NCBI GenBank assembly: GCA_035048485.1
Contig: CM068587.1
Location: 31,853,001-31,917,000 of the forward strand
Source of the DNA: Pteria penguin
Lineage: Eukaryota > Mollusca > Bivalvia > Pterioida > Pteriidae
Reading direction: 5' to 3'
DNA: 64,000 bases
The notes beneath the pieces are model-generated. The model was given only the letters and a program-made list of their open reading frames with translations, was not told the origin of the DNA and searched no databases. Shown piece by piece: positions 13,061 to 28,554 of the stretch (position 1 is the first letter of the stretch; every line of letters begins with the position of its first letter). Both the position numbers and the translations under genes were made by a program.

Positions 13061-13829
13061 ACGTTTTCATTTGGTATGAAAATTGACTGTGTAATAGAGC
13101 CTATACCCAACCCCCAAAATACCATGTACGTTGTACGACCTTCATTTTTCTTCACCGATAAAGGGATAAAGGGACACCAAGTTTGTTGCACATTTGTTGA
13201 AAATTATCCATTAACAATGTACACTTATTTGTGTTATACTCCTGATAAAAAAAATATCATCTCAATAATGAATGATATTTACAATTTGGTATGATATTCT
13301 GGTGCTTAGCGAAAGAGCTGGAAAATTTCTCGAACAAAGCACTTGATATCGAAGAACATTTTTCCGTAGAGAATTTATCGAGAAACTTAAATCAAAGTAG
13401 ACTAAAAGTCCTCAGGGCTAATGGTGTTAGCCAGCTACATAATGTTTTAATAATTTTTTACATAATGCCCAATTCTTTAATGAGAAGAGGCCCGAAACAA
13501 TCCGAATGTATTATGGGGAATGACTTTGGTGTTTTTCGGTCATATATTACATATGTCATTGTTTATAAATATCAGGATATGAATTTACTGGAGAAGCATA
13601 TAGAAATGAAATATTGTGAAGTCTTTTCTCATTGTAAGCAAATACAATGAAAAGACCAAAGGATCGAAAAATAAAAGTGTACTTAGAAACTGGAGATAAA
13701 TCCAGAGGGTTTCCCCCATGCAGAGTCACTTGTCTTGATTATCTTTGCGTTGGAGAATGAACCCCATTGGCAATAATCTGAATGCTTTAAAATATCTAAT
13801 TTCGCTTACCGTGCCTTTTTGTGACCTCT

Positions 13830-14135
13830 CAACTTGATATATTCCTTGATTCTTTTTCTTTATATGCAGGATCATTTATAAATTTTTACATATATGTCTT
13901 TTAATTGTACTGCATTTGATATGAGTGGGAAGGTGGGCCCGTAAATCGGTTAACAACACCATTTGAGTATCTTTTGTTGCTCAATTGACCGTCCTAATTC
14001 GGTATCGTATCTGTAGTACGATCAAAAAATTTGTAATATCATTGCATGTATTTCCTTACTTATTATCAACTTTTATTGTACATCTCCTTGGTGACTTCTG
14101 CCCTACAGCTAAGTCAGATGTCTTTCCCTTTCTCT
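13830..14135 (+). mobile_element. PLE tail fragment
   Basis: Shares ATATGAGTGGGAAGGTGGGC, the AATTGACCGTCCTAA(T)TCGGTATCGTA block and CTTGGTGACTTCTGCC...AAGTCAGATGTCTT with tails at 38.6, 41.8, 48.7(-) and 54.0 kb. At 38.4 and 53.7 kb these tails directly follow reverse-transcriptase coding remnants, which identifies the family. Confidence 0.7.
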
Positions 14136-14760
14136 TTGGACCAAATCTTTGAACTATTGTGACAGCTTGGTCAAAGGAAATAATTGACAGTACATATTTC
14201 GAGGTCAATAAATTCATTGCCACTCCTTCAATATGGAACAGATAAATTAGTGATTAAACTTCAATCAACTGAAATGGTGGAACATCATATGGACCTATTA
14301 TACGACTGGATTGAATTTCGTTTGTCAGTTTAGCTAACATTTTTTTTGTTCCAATGCTGAAACCGTATTTCTACATGATACAGGATCCCGTGGACCTTGA
14401 TAGTTTGGCGAGAAACCAAATGTGAAATCAGGTGAAAGTTGATCTACATTTTTTTCTGGATAATTTTGTAATAATACATTTAATACATTGATAGGCGGGC
14501 AACCTAAATCCGGCAGACCTCATTCTTTACTGACGAAATGGCAATGGAAACCCTGGTATGGGTCACATAAGAATTGATATTTAGTTGACCATATACATTG
14601 TAAATGCTCAAAAATTATTATCTGATTGATGTCAGTTGATGGATGGGTGGTTTTGACCTGTTGTTCTGTTCTATTTTTGTTCTGAAGCTTGACCACTTGT
14701 TGGTCATATCTATGTCATTGTGTTGTTTGTTGAAGTTTGTACTAAAACTCTGTAGTTCTT

Positions 14761-14902
14761 CCTATCACATTCCTGTGTGGCCTCTTGGATCTTGTCAGTC
14801 TTATGTCTGCGACACAGAGTATAATATTATACCTATCACCTTCCTGTGTGGCCTCTTGGATTTTGTCAGTCTGATGTCTGCGACACAGAGTATAATATTA
14901 TG
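14761..14902 (+). repeat. 71-bp tandem pair
   Basis: Two copies (14761-14831, 14832-14902) of a unit starting CCTATCACATTCCTGTGTGG, differing at a few bases. The 86-codon frame across it is likely incidental. Confidence 0.9.
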
Positions 14903-14934
14903 AAAATAATATAAAAATATATGAAAAGTATCTC

Positions 14935-15345
14935 CAATGCATTGCCTCCTCTTGTCGGACACTGTATCATATGTTCAAGTCTAAGGTACTCGCTTCCTCC
15001 TATGATATCCTTACTATGTTTGTGTGGGTAGGAATTGCCGCTGATGATTGCATCAGGCCATTGTGTATTTAGGAAATTATAATCCCCTCCGGTTTAGAAG
15101 ATTGCATTGTGATGTTTGACCCGTAGTTCCCTAATGTCCGAGATATACTTACCGATATACTGCTCATCCGATTTTGATGGCATAGAAGAAGATGATTCCA
15201 GTAGAGATCTTTTGTTTGGGAAGTTGGGCTTCCCTCCCAGTAATTCCACAGCCTTACTGTTGAGGACTTGGTTTGATATGTTTGGTTGATTACTGCTACT
15301 AAGACTCCTCCATGATTATCGGTATCTCTATCCCTCCTATACACT
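14935..15345 (-). pseudogene. Non-LTR retrotransposon AP-endonuclease fragment
   Basis: Minus-strand reading, with at least one frameshift, gives in order YRRDRDTDNHGGVLVAV, a Lys/Ser-rich stretch with SDEQYIGKYISDIREL, a GGDYNF motif with nearby PDAIISGNSYP, and LRLEHMIQCPTRGGN. This matches the APE-type endonuclease of CR1/L2/Jockey-like LINEs: the GG-V-A-V start, the (G)GDFN catalytic motif and the LEQ...PTR..N end. Only part of the domain is present and the frame is broken, so it is a dead 5'-ORF fragment. No reverse transcriptase of this element is nearby. Confidence 0.75.
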
Positions 15346-15509
15346 GAGAATTTTTCAGGGAAGAAATAGTTTTATTTTATCAATAATAATATTTATAATT
15401 TAAATATATATATCTGTTTGATATATTGAAGAACGTTTGAAATTTTCACTAAGGAAGTTCTATGGTCGTTATAGGGATCTGTTGCAATTTCAGATTCCTC
15501 TTTCAAGAA

Positions 15510-15945
15510 TGTTTACCGATATTTTGGGACCTGACCATACAAAATAACTATCTTAACTTTTTGATTATACTTGATTTGACATGATACGTGTATACATGTA
15601 TATACAGATATTTGTTCACCTGCGTTTCCGACACCGGAATTTAAGGCAGGCAGCATTCCTTGCCTTGAATGGGAAATTTGACTTCGTGTTCCTGTCTCCT
15701 TCGTATGTTCATGCGTGTATATTTATGTATTTACCATCTCAATTTGAAAGATTGTTGCAGGACTTTTGCAACGGGTGTTGCATGCAACCAAGGGATGCTT
15801 ACTCCTCCCGGGCACCTGGTCTCACCTCGATTTTATAATGGTTCGCATTTGTCTGAATATGACACTAAACACGATATTGTCCCTTTTATTCCATGGACTA
15901 TCATATATGGTTTTCCCTTCGGTACTTCTTCGCTTTTTACTTTAT
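15510..15945 (+). repeat. Interspersed repeat A, plus-strand copy
   Basis: The most complete copy. From ATTTTGGGACCTGACCATAC it runs through TTTGTTCACCTGCGTTTCCG, GAATGGGAAATTTGACTTCG, GCAGGACTTTTGCAACGG, CGGGCACCTGGTCTCACCTC and GGTTCGCATTTGTCTGAATA to CCATGGACTATCATATATGG. Three overlapping frames are open but have no protein-like conservation between copies. Confidence 0.8.
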
Positions 15946-16535
15946 ATTAATTTTAAATTAATTATTTTAGTTTAATTATTGATTAAAGATGGATGTTTGT
16001 TCAACGAGGTACAAATGAATGTATTAAAATTATCAAAAACAAAAAAGGAATTGGAATAAATTGACTCAAACTCTATGGTGACTTCTGCCACATAACTGAG
16101 CCAGTAACTCCTCTTTTTTCTTTCAAACTTGAAACTCAAGCGATTTACATGATACCTGGCGATTAATGCAAATTAGATTCACTTCGTCTGCATTCTCCTA
16201 AATTAGAGAGAATAAAGACCGAGAGAACACACTATGGAGTTACTAAACCTTAAGTCATAAAAATCCGGAATATAATAAACACAATTGTTTTACATTGAAA
16301 CATAGCACATTTCGAAAGTGATGCATTTCTCAATTACTTGATTTATCTTAAAGTGATAAATTTGATTAAGCATATGAATTGAATGTAAATCAATCTATTT
16401 TCTTGAATCGGGATTGTGATTCCTCTGTTATCATATAATCTAAGGCGTTCTATATCCGTATTATCTAATTTATCTTTTCATTTCATTTTATTTTATTTAT
16501 TTTAATTCGTACACTGGGTCATTACTTATCCAATG

Positions 16536-16853
16536 ATTCCCGTCTATTGTCAGACGGTTCTGGGATGTTGGTGTTATTCTCTAACATTAAACCTGTGCAG
16601 AATGTAGTATAAAATACGCTTCATGTTCTCATTGAATCGGTTGCATAATTATGTGATTGGGGCAATTGGAAATACACTCAATACACATTTATTTATTCCC
16701 GTCTATTGTCAGACGGTTCTGGGATGTTGGTGTTATTCTCTAACTTTAAACCTGTGCAGAATGTAGTATGAAAATACGCTTCATGTTCTCATTGAATCGG
16801 TTGCATAATTATGTGATTGGGGCAATTGGAAATACACTCAATACACATTTATT
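16536..16853 (+). repeat. 159-bp tandem pair
   Basis: Two nearly identical units (16536-16694, 16695-16853) starting ATTCCCGTCTATTGTCAGAC. The few differences imply a recent duplication. The unit has an inner hairpin-like CCGTCTATTGTCAGACGG. Confidence 0.92.
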
Positions 16854-17289
16854 TTTGACCTCATATATATAAATTTCATGGAAGTTTTGCATCGATATAT
16901 TCATGCGCATTCCTTACTTTATTTGACAGGTGTTTATTCATGTGGCTTGTAGTGGGTATAACTCACAATGTCTGACTCTAGATCACTCACTTCAATTGAA
17001 TTTTCTTACAGGAAAACGTACATTATTTTGAGATATTCTGCTTTTCTAGTTTTATTTCAATATTCGTAAATTATTTTTGTTTCTCCTTATTTTATTTTAT
17101 GTTCAATTTAAATACCAAAATTTATCGTAAACTTGAACGCAAAAGGTGAAGACAGACGTTGACACGTGTGTGTCTCTAGCTAGTTTAAAATTGGGTCAGC
17201 TATAAATAACAGAATTCCGCTAGTTGTTTTGTGCTCATTTTAATACTACAGGAAATTGTCTAGTTTTTTTCAACCTATTATATTCTTCC

Positions 17290-17590
17290 ATAAAAATACG
17301 AAAGTAACTGGTGTCACATGACTATGGCACTAACAACAATGGTCCACAGTGGACATTCACGGACCCCTGAGGCGAGACCAGGTGCTCGGGAGGAGTGAGC
17401 GTCTCCTGTTTGGCTAGCCACACCTGCCGTGAATGCCCTGACATACAGACGAAATAATATAATTCAGCCCTGTATATATACACGAATGTGAACAAACACG
17501 TAAGAATACTTTGTTTGCGATTGATGGGCACTGAGATACAGTTTTGCCTAAGAATGTGCTGAACAAATCACTCAGGAAGCTTGATAATAT
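17290..17590. repeat. Interspersed repeat B, solitary copy
   Basis: Matches the last part of the triplicated unit (19800-20100). Blocks are AAAATACGAAAGT(A/T)ACTGGTGTCACATGACTATG, CAGTGGACATTCAC, GGAG(T)GAGCG(T)CTCCTGTTTGGCTAGCCACACCTGCC and CTTTGTTTGCGATTGATGGGCACTGAG. It shares the GGTGAGACCAGGTGCCCGGG-type core with repeat A. Confidence 0.8.
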
Positions 17591-17953
17591 TTAATAAAAT
17601 AATAATATTTTACACGTGTTTCCTCTGACTCGGGGCGACCTCCACGTATTGTCGTATAGAATTATGTACAGAAATACACATTTCAATGTAATAAATACCA
17701 GAGACATATATTGTGCGATGAAATAAGACATCATTACATCATTTAGTTTACATTGACCCCACTGTTTACAACTTCAGACTTACATTTTAATTGCAGATAA
17801 GTCTAGACCTCTGCGAAAGGAAGGTGGGGGGGATAATTTATTCATATTTAAGTAAGACATTTTTTATAAAAGGAAAAATGACGAGACTAAGAGCCTCTTT
17901 TGATTCAAATAATTTGGTTTTAATCCTCTTTAATTAATTTTGGTATTTATATC

Positions 17954-18104
17954 AGTGGCGAATCCAGAATTTCCGGGGGGGGGGGGGGCGCACAACTGAA
18001 AGTCCAATATAGACCAAAATACTCTGCCAATTTAGGGGCGAAATCTGAAGATTTACTCATATTTGTAGCAAAATGGGGGAGCGACCCCCTATAAATCCGC
18101 CACT
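17954..18104. mobile_element. hAT-like MITE of the AGTGGCGGATC family (copy 2)
   Basis: Ends AGTGGCGAATCCAGAATTTC and ATAAATCCGCCACT are inverted repeats. Inside are a G13 run at about 17977-17989 and GGGGGAGCGACCCCC. 151 bp, noncoding. Confidence 0.6.
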
Positions 18105-19058
18105 TTAGATATTAAAATGAGAGAACAAGTATATAACAATGAGAGAACAAGTTATGTTAAGGTACTACGAAACGCCAATCGTCGTGTGACCTAAGATTCA
18201 CGAAAAAAAAATAAGAGCTTATTTTTTGTCATACAATCTAAATTCCTTGAAATATCCTTATAAGTAACCATTTTAAATAAGTCTTTACATTATTATGAAT
18301 CCTTGTGTAAGTTTTTAGAAAAATGACCTTGGACATTTGGACTACGTCATTTTCATCAAAGTAAAAAAGCATTCTTCGTCAAGTTTAAGAGATTATATTT
18401 GAGATGATAAGACTTACAACCAATGTTTTTATCTTTTTTCGTAATACCTGTAGTACATAAAGTAGATTAATATAAATAAATAATAAATTTTATGCATAAC
18501 TGATTAAGTTATACACTCATAAAACTGCGAGGTTGTGCATTTTCATTTGCTTGAAAAAGGTGTGAAAATGCAATATTGTCCATTTTCAAAACCTCATATC
18601 TTGTAAAGTACTCGAGATAAACCGGTGAAACTTTCAGAGTTTGTTGACTATAAAACATGCTTTGTAACTTACTTACTCTTTGGTAATTTGTGATACAAAT
18701 AAATTATTTATAGATATCTAAATGGTGTATCTCATGTGTTTTAAGGAAAGAGTTTGGGCCTTCCTAATGATGATGTGTACATTAAAATTAACTTGTAAAA
18801 ATGTTAGCAACTTTATGTTCTTAATAGCAAGATATTAATAGTAATTTGATCTATCATGCAGTTAAGTCTGACCTCGTCATCGTTTCTATTGCAGAAGTAC
18901 AACATTCATTACTCAGCTTTTCAGAGTTAGATCATAGTAAAACATTGATTAACCATTAACGGAATTGGAGTGTAAAAAGTAGGACACATTAAAGAAGTTT
19001 ATCGTAATGATGGCAATATCCGCCAATTTACCGGTTTAGTAACATTTAAGCATGATCA

Positions 19059-19278
19059 GGGTCTGGCGCCATAATCTGAGAATATACTTAAGTCAAAATT
19101 TCATATTCTTCTATCATCAATTAATTAATAATCGGGATTAGGATTTTATTTAGTTTTATTCTACTGATAAATAGAATTAAAACATTCTGCATGTGAATTT
19201 ATTTGAACGTTTGATAATGTAATAAATTAAAATGAAATATTTAACTTAAGCATATTCTCAGTTTTTGGCGCCGGACCC
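19059..19278. mobile_element. MITE-like inverted-repeat segment (also at 20404-20623 and 21774-21992)
   Basis: GGGTCTGGCGCCATAATCTG...CTTAAGT at the left pairs with ACTTAAGCATATTCTCAG...GGCGCCGGACCC at the right, over about 35 bp. Interior AT-rich, noncoding. It occurs once in each tandem unit, so it was present before the triplication. Confidence 0.65.
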
Positions 19279-19399
19279 AGGAGAAAAACATATATTGTTT
19301 GAAATTTCTAGTGAGATAATGACTAAATAGAATATCATATATACGGGTAATTAATTAAGTGCATCATATGCGAATTTCGTCAATTTGAGGCCCTTCTCA

Positions 19400-19515
<116 letters not shown>

Positions 19516-20111
19516 ATCGTTTATCCACTGAATTTTTATATCTTTGAGACTAGGTGTCTAGCAGTGGTGACCGGCCATTAGTAATAATAAATATTAGAAA
19601 AGATGAATGTACATCTATCTAATAAATCATATACTCAGTGTTTGCGCTAAGAGTGATTAAAGATATCAACGGAAAGGTGTTCACAAATGATGTGAGCTTG
19701 TTTTCATCTAACACCCTACATTATAATATTCAGTTGAATCAAACAGTTTAGTCAAGATTAAACAAAATTATCATTTGGAAACATCGTTTATTTTAATGTA
19801 AAATACGAAAGTTACTGGTGTCACATGACTATGGAACTCAGAGAAATGTACCGCAGTGGACATTCACCGACCCTTGAAATTAAGAAGTGAGAGATGCCCG
19901 GGCGGAGTGAGCGTTCCTGTTTGGCTAGCCACACCTGCCATAAATGCTCTTAAATGCAGACGAGACAAATATAATTCAGCCCTGTATATATACATAAATG
20001 TGAACAAATACGTAAGAATACTTTGTTTGCGATTGATGGGCACTGAGGTACAGTTTTGCCTAAGAATGTGCTGAACAAATCCCTCAGGAGGCTTGATATT
20101 CCAGCAGAGAT

Positions 20112-21481
<1,370 letters not shown>

Positions 21482-22540
21482 ATGATGATGTGTACATTAA
21501 AATTAACTTGTAAAAATCTTAGCAACTTTATGTTCTTAATAGCAAGATATTAATAGTAATTTGATCTATCATGCAGTTAAGTCTGACCTCGTCATCGTTT
21601 CTATTGCAGAAGTACAACATTCATTACTCAGCTTTTCAGAGTTAGATCATAGTAAAACATTGATTAACCATTAACGGAATTGGAGTGTAAAAAGTAGGAC
21701 ACATTAAAGAAGTTTATCGTAATGATGGCAATATCCGCCAATTTACCGGTTTAGTAACATTTAAGCATGATCAGGGTCTGGCGCCATAATCTGAGAATAT
21801 ACTTAAGTCAAAATTTCATATTCTTCTATCATCAATTAATTAATAACCGGGATTAGGATTTTATTTAGTTTTATTCTACTGATAAATAGAATTAAACATT
21901 CTGCATGTGAATTTATTTGAACGTTTGATAATGTAATAAATTAAAATGAAATATTTAACTTAAGCATATTCTCAGTTTATGGCGCCGGACCCAGGAGAAA
22001 AACATATATTGTTTGAAATTTCTAGTGAGATAATGACTAAATAGAATATCATATATACGGGTAATTAATTAAGTGCATCATATGCGAATTTCGTCAATTT
22101 GAGGCCCTTCTCAGTAAAGTTCAGGGTAGATGCTGTGAAAACAATAGAGTATAAGTTTTTGAAGAGAACACTAATTACATAATTAAAATGTAGGAGTCAA
22201 AGGACCTATGTAAGGGATTGATTGATTGATTGATTGATTTTTGTTTTACGTCACACCACGAATATTTCACGTATATGGTGACGGCATCTCCCTGATGCGG
22301 GGCATACAAATTTTGACCTTTGCAACGGATCCACCCAAAGCAGTGAGGGATCTTTAACGTGCCATGCATACCACGACACGGGGCCTCGGTTTTTACTCTC
22401 TCATCCGAAAGACATGACACCGGCATGACCAGAGCGGGACTCGAACCCCGGCCTCCCGATCAGGAGTCCGACGCGATACCACTAGGCCACGCCGGCTTCC
22501 TATGTAAGGGAACAGTTATGCATAAGTGTCTTCTTACCTT

Positions 22541-22575
<35 letters not shown>

Positions 22576-23058
22576 ACTTGATTTTTATATCTTTGAGAAT
22601 AAGTGTCTGGCAGTGGTGACCGGCCATTAGCAATAATAAATATTAGAAAAGATGAATGTACATCTATCTAATAAATCATATACTCCGTGTTTGCGCTAAG
22701 AGTGATTAAAGATATCAACGGAAAGGTGTTCACAAATGATGTGAGGTTGTTTTCATCTAACACCCTACATTATAATATTCAGTTGAATCAAACAGTTTAG
22801 TCAAGATTAAACAAAATTATCATTTGGAAACATCGTTTATTTTAATGTAAAATACGAAAGTTACTGGTGTCACATGACTATGGAACTCAGAGAAATGTAC
22901 CGCAGTGGACATTCACCGACCCTTGAAATTAAGAAGTGAGAGATGCCTGGGCGGAGTGAGCGTTCCTGTTTGGCTAGCCACACCTGCCATGAATGCTCTT
23001 AAATGCTGACGAGACAAATATAATTCAGCCCTGTATATATACATAAATGTGAACGAAC
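21482..23058. repeat. 1.35-kb tandem unit, copy 3 (interrupted)
   Basis: Follows copies 1-2 closely up to about 22115. It then has about 115 bp absent from them, split by a SINE, and resumes at a short (TA)n (22544-22573) through repeat B until about 23058, where it diverges. The extra 115 bp may be ancestral sequence that copies 1 and 2 lost when their (TA)n expanded. Confidence 0.9.
22218..22498 (-). mobile_element. tRNA-derived SINE (family 1), intact, with target-site duplication
   Basis: On the minus strand: head GCCGGCGTGGCCTAGTGGTA (box A), GGGGTTCGAGTCCCGC (box B), a central domain with AAAACCGAGGCCCCGTGTCG and AAAGATCCCTCACTGCTTTG, GATGCCGTCACCATATACGT, and an (ATCA)n tail. The 13-bp direct repeat CCTATGTAAGGGA flanks it (22205-22217 and 22499-22511), which fixes the ends. 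This is the type of SINE common in bivalves. Other copies are at 40238, 45949, 51070 and 55029. Confidence 0.92.
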
Positions 23059-23059
23059 A

Positions 23060-25188
23060 CTGTAGAAAGTGCCACAGCCACAGAACATCAGGAAAAACGG
23101 TATAATAACACTTAAGTTAAACCCTCCGCTAGGAACTTATGTACGGGCTCAAATATCAGCAAGCAGGGAAACAGGATGAAAACAAGCAAATGGATATCTA
23201 CTTAAACATGAATGTCAGCTTATCTGATATATGCTTTATCATCGTAAATTGAAATATCAATACGTCAAAGGCAAACGATGCTAGGATATTATTACTCATA
23301 AAGTGAACGCTAGTGATACAGAAATTGAAATCGTCCTGATTGCTTTATAATGAAGTAACCATTAATTTGTGAGTTTTAGCATTTAGCTACTCTACTTTTA
23401 TTACTCTTTCTATAAGAAATAAGTTTTACTTGTGCAAATAATTAACATAAATATAACATTACAACAAAAATGGAAACTTGTCCAATAAATGATTGCTACA
23501 TGTAGAAGCCCGGTATCTCACATTTCCCATACAACGCCTTAAATAAATAGTCAATCAGTCATTGATTTAATTAATATGTCACAATGAGAGTCTTTCATTC
23601 CCACCTAGTCAATATTTTGAAATTATGTATTCCCACTCAGCCAATAATTGATATTTTACACCTGACTTCTTGCACCGCTATAATATAGTATTGTGCTTTG
23701 TTTAAGAGATGTTTGAATTAATAATATACTATTTCAAGACAGTTTATAAAATCTGTTTTTGAGGATTCATAAATCACGTGAAATATTTTCTTTTACTAAT
23801 TGTATTAAGCTACAAATTTGATAGGTAATGAACTGTTAAACTTGAAAGTTTATGATTAGAAAAAAACTTTATATTTTTACAATGACACAGAAAAGTGTCA
23901 AAGAGGAGGAACTACACTCTAGGAAATACACATGTGTATCTTTTCAATCAATTTACAAAGATTACCTAGGATAATGTAATCATCCGGAATTTTCTTTTCA
24001 ATTCGTTTGGATACATTCTTTGTTATTTATCAAGAAAGCGGCATCTGTTATACATGTAAATAAAACGTATAATGAAACAGATCGTGGAATCCGTTTCAAA
24101 TTTCGTAAACATTATATTTAAACATTTATGTTTCAACAAATAGGAAATGGCGTCCTTGTAGAAGAGACGATGAAAAGAAATAAAATTAGAGTCTATATTG
24201 GAGAGACGACCACCTCATTTGTGTTGATATCTTACATTTTTATGAAAAAAACCTCACTAATTACACTTTATTCTACAGTTTCATTAATGCTTTTCCAGTT
24301 TCTTTTCAAGAATGATATTTTCTCTTATATAAATAATAAAACAAATGAAGCGCGAGCAAAGGAATATGGTAAGATAAGTCATTTTTGGTAAAATCCTTAT
24401 CTAATAATGAAAACAGCTCCACAAATTGATTTCTTTTAAAAGTATTTCTAATCTTGGAGAAGGCGGATTTAACAAAGAAATTGATACACTTCTAGTAATA
24501 AAAGCGTATACACTTTTATCCCTTCTTCCAAGAACAATACAATGACAATAAAACGTGATATATAATTCATACCATTGATTACCATGCCATCTCTCTCCGT
24601 ATAAATAAATAAATAAATAAATAAATAAATATATTTTTTATATATATATATATATATGTTTCATAAACAACTCATAAAAGTGAGATAGATGTATAATCTG
24701 ATTACAACGATATCTTTATTTCGCTTTTCTGACAGAACTCGATATGATTGACATTCCGGCGAACTCTGAAAACGTTACAATCAGGCAACATTTTAGATTC
24801 CCCTCAGTCAATTACGCTACACCTTTTATGTAGGTCCTCGTAAATGTCTTTTGTAAAAACCAGTGTCATGTGTCACCATTATTATTCATTTAACGTCGAT
24901 GATATTCCTTCAAAGCAATTTGTTAAAGTTTCTCTCAGTAACTACACCCTCTCACTACTCATTGCTATTTGATGTCCGGGCAAAACGAAATGACTGCACC
25001 ATTCAATTCTTCTTCGCAGAGCGAACACGATTCACTTTCAGCATAGACTAATGTTCTAAATTCTCGTTATTGCTTCATTATTTCTGCAATATGACGACGT
25101 GTTACATTTAAACGCACCGTTTCTACAAGTTGTTCTATATATAAATATAATTTCGTGAAATATTCCATAAGCTACCTACAGATCAGGC
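23060..25188. other. No recognisable gene; (AAAT)n and (TA)n
   Basis: AT-rich with frames up to 87 codons (24128-24391) that lack known motifs. Simple repeats: (AAAT)n at 24601-24632 and (TA)n at 24639-24657. Confidence 0.55.
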
Positions 25189-26098
25189 GATTTGAAATCA
25201 ATGTCACCTGACCGTGAGAACCTACGGTCAGAATACTTACATGTTTTCCATTTTTAGATGAAATATCGTAAAATTGTTTGTACACTCATGTGCATGGGAT
25301 ATAGAAAATTAAAATGAAGAAAGAGGACACAAATTGAGATTCAGTATCAATACAGCATAAATATTGAAATAAAATCTAAAGAGGAAAATTATTCATGCGT
25401 TACATGCATTTTTAGGATAAGAAGTTTTTTTGGTGTGCAGAAATGTAAACGGGTGTTCTCACAGTTAAGCGGAAACTGAATTTCGACAATAACTTTGAAT
25501 AGCCTGTTAATATTGCAAGCGGATTATGCCATACTTCAAGAGATATATGAGAGATAAATAACAGAAACGGTAATATTAATCGAGCAATAAGTTTTTACAG
25601 AAAAAATGATGGCAATGATGAGAAATTGGAAATTTACGCCGAACGAGAATTATGTTTGCTCTGCACTGAATGGTTGAATTGGACGGTTTCATTCCCCTAC
25701 TCAACAACTAAGAATATCAAAATAGCGCCGATTCCTGAAAAGGGTACGTTGTTGTAGTTAAATTCTCTGTACCCCATGCTTTTTATTTTTTCTGATATGA
25801 CTTTCTATCGTACTTGCACCAAAACCTTTTATAAACTGGAAGTACTTTACTTTAACGTTGTTACTGTGCCATCTTACTGATAAAAACTTTGGGTTTAAAA
25901 GAGTGGGTCCTGCATCTAAGTGACTATGTCAAAGGTTACATATGATTTTTGCCTTTGACTTTTTGGGATCTGATCATAAAAACTAAATAAACTTGAACTT
26001 TTTGACTATACTTCATATGACAATATATGTTGACATACTGACTTTCGTTAACGTGCATTTCCGCCACCTGAATTTCAGTTCCTTACCGTGAACGGGAT
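25189..26098. repeat. 910-bp duplicated segment, copy 1
   Basis: Matches 34664-35573 with a constant offset of 9475, so without net indels, and with about six substitutions by eye. It begins GATTTGAAATCAATGTCACC, has a perfect hairpin CTGACCGT/ACGGTCAG at 25208-25231 and ends directly at a (TA)n tract. Its last 160 bp (from about 25935) are a diverged part of repeat A. No conserved frame. Confidence 0.95.
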
Positions 26099-27600
<1,502 letters not shown>

Positions 27601-27627
27601 AATAATTATATATTGTAGTTTTGTAAT

Positions 27628-27712
27628 TATATGATGTGGTTTTATAAATATATGGCGTGATCTCATAATTATATGATGTGGTTTTATAAATATATGGCGT
27701 GATCTCATAATT
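27628..27712 (+). repeat. 42-bp tandem pair with distant inverted copy
   Basis: The unit ATTATATGATGTGGTTTTAT...GGCGTGATCTCATA is present twice. A partial reverse-complement (TAAAACCACATCATATAGTT) occurs at 28208-28227, giving a weak inverted arrangement around the intervening SINE. Confidence 0.75.
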
Positions 27713-27715
27713 ATA

Positions 27716-27857
27716 TGGGGGCAGTCTTGGTGTAGTGGTTAAGGACTTGGCTTGAGGTGCGGACGATGTTTAAATGGGTGGTAATCTCCTGCTTCCATGT
27801 CGCGATATAACTGAAATATTGTTGAAAGCGACGTAAAGCCCCGTCGAACCAACCAAT
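27716..27857 (+). mobile_element. tRNA-derived SINE (family 2)
   Basis: Box A GTCTTGGTGTAGTGGTTAAG. The centre has CTCCTGCTTCCATGTCGCGA and TGTTGAAAGCGACGTAAAGC; it ends AACCAACCAAT. The box B segment is degenerate compared with 31722-31899. Confidence 0.8.
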
Positions 27858-28251
27858 ATAATTGTATGATGTGGTTTTATAACAAATATGCTGTGATTTC
27901 ATTATTATGTGCTGTGATCCTCTAATTATATACTATAGTTCCATCCTTAGGTCCGAGTGATGCCGATTTATCGGGTTTGGAGTAAGATTTGGCGTTATAC
28001 ATGTTTGTACAGTACAGTCGGTTGTTTGAAAATGGGGGAGTGAATAAGTCTGTGAGGTCGGTAAACATGAAAATTCGTGAACGTGGCAACACACATAAAA
28101 CGTCTGCGTAATACGCAACCTCACAAGCTTATTTTCATACAACCAACTATACACACATCCCATCACATAGATCACATCACATAATAATAACATCACAGTA
28201 TATAATTATAAAACCACATCATATAGTTATGAAATAACATTAATTAATTAT

Positions 28252-28430
28252 AAAACTTCTACATATAATTTCTGGACTATCAAATATCTTAAACAATTTA
28301 TCAGAAGAAAGAAACTTCTACATATAATTTCTGGACTATCAGATATCTTAAACAATTTATAGGAAGAAAGAAATTTCTACATATAATGTCTGGAGCATCA
28401 GATATCTTAAACAATTTATCAGAAGAAAGA
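28252..28430 (+). repeat. 59-bp tandem repeat, three units
   Basis: Units start AAACTTCTACATATAATTTC and end CAATTTATCAGAAGAAAG, with a few differences between units. Confidence 0.9.
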
Positions 28431-28554
28431 CAACCAATATTCAGCCACGAAGGCAGTAATTGTCATTGAGGGATTGCAATAATATAAAATGAATTAAATG
28501 AAAATAAATTAATAAATGTGTATATTTGTGATAACAGCTCTCTATATCTAATAC

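Noticed and set aside
13291..13650. 119-codon frame without simple repeats
   Set aside because: No recognised family, promoter, splice site or paralogue; left as unassigned chance or decayed coding sequence.
15581..15975. Three overlapping frames of 69-93 codons, recurring at 3055-3358 and 63514-63926
   Set aside because: Translations of interspersed repeat A; frames are broken or shifted in other copies.
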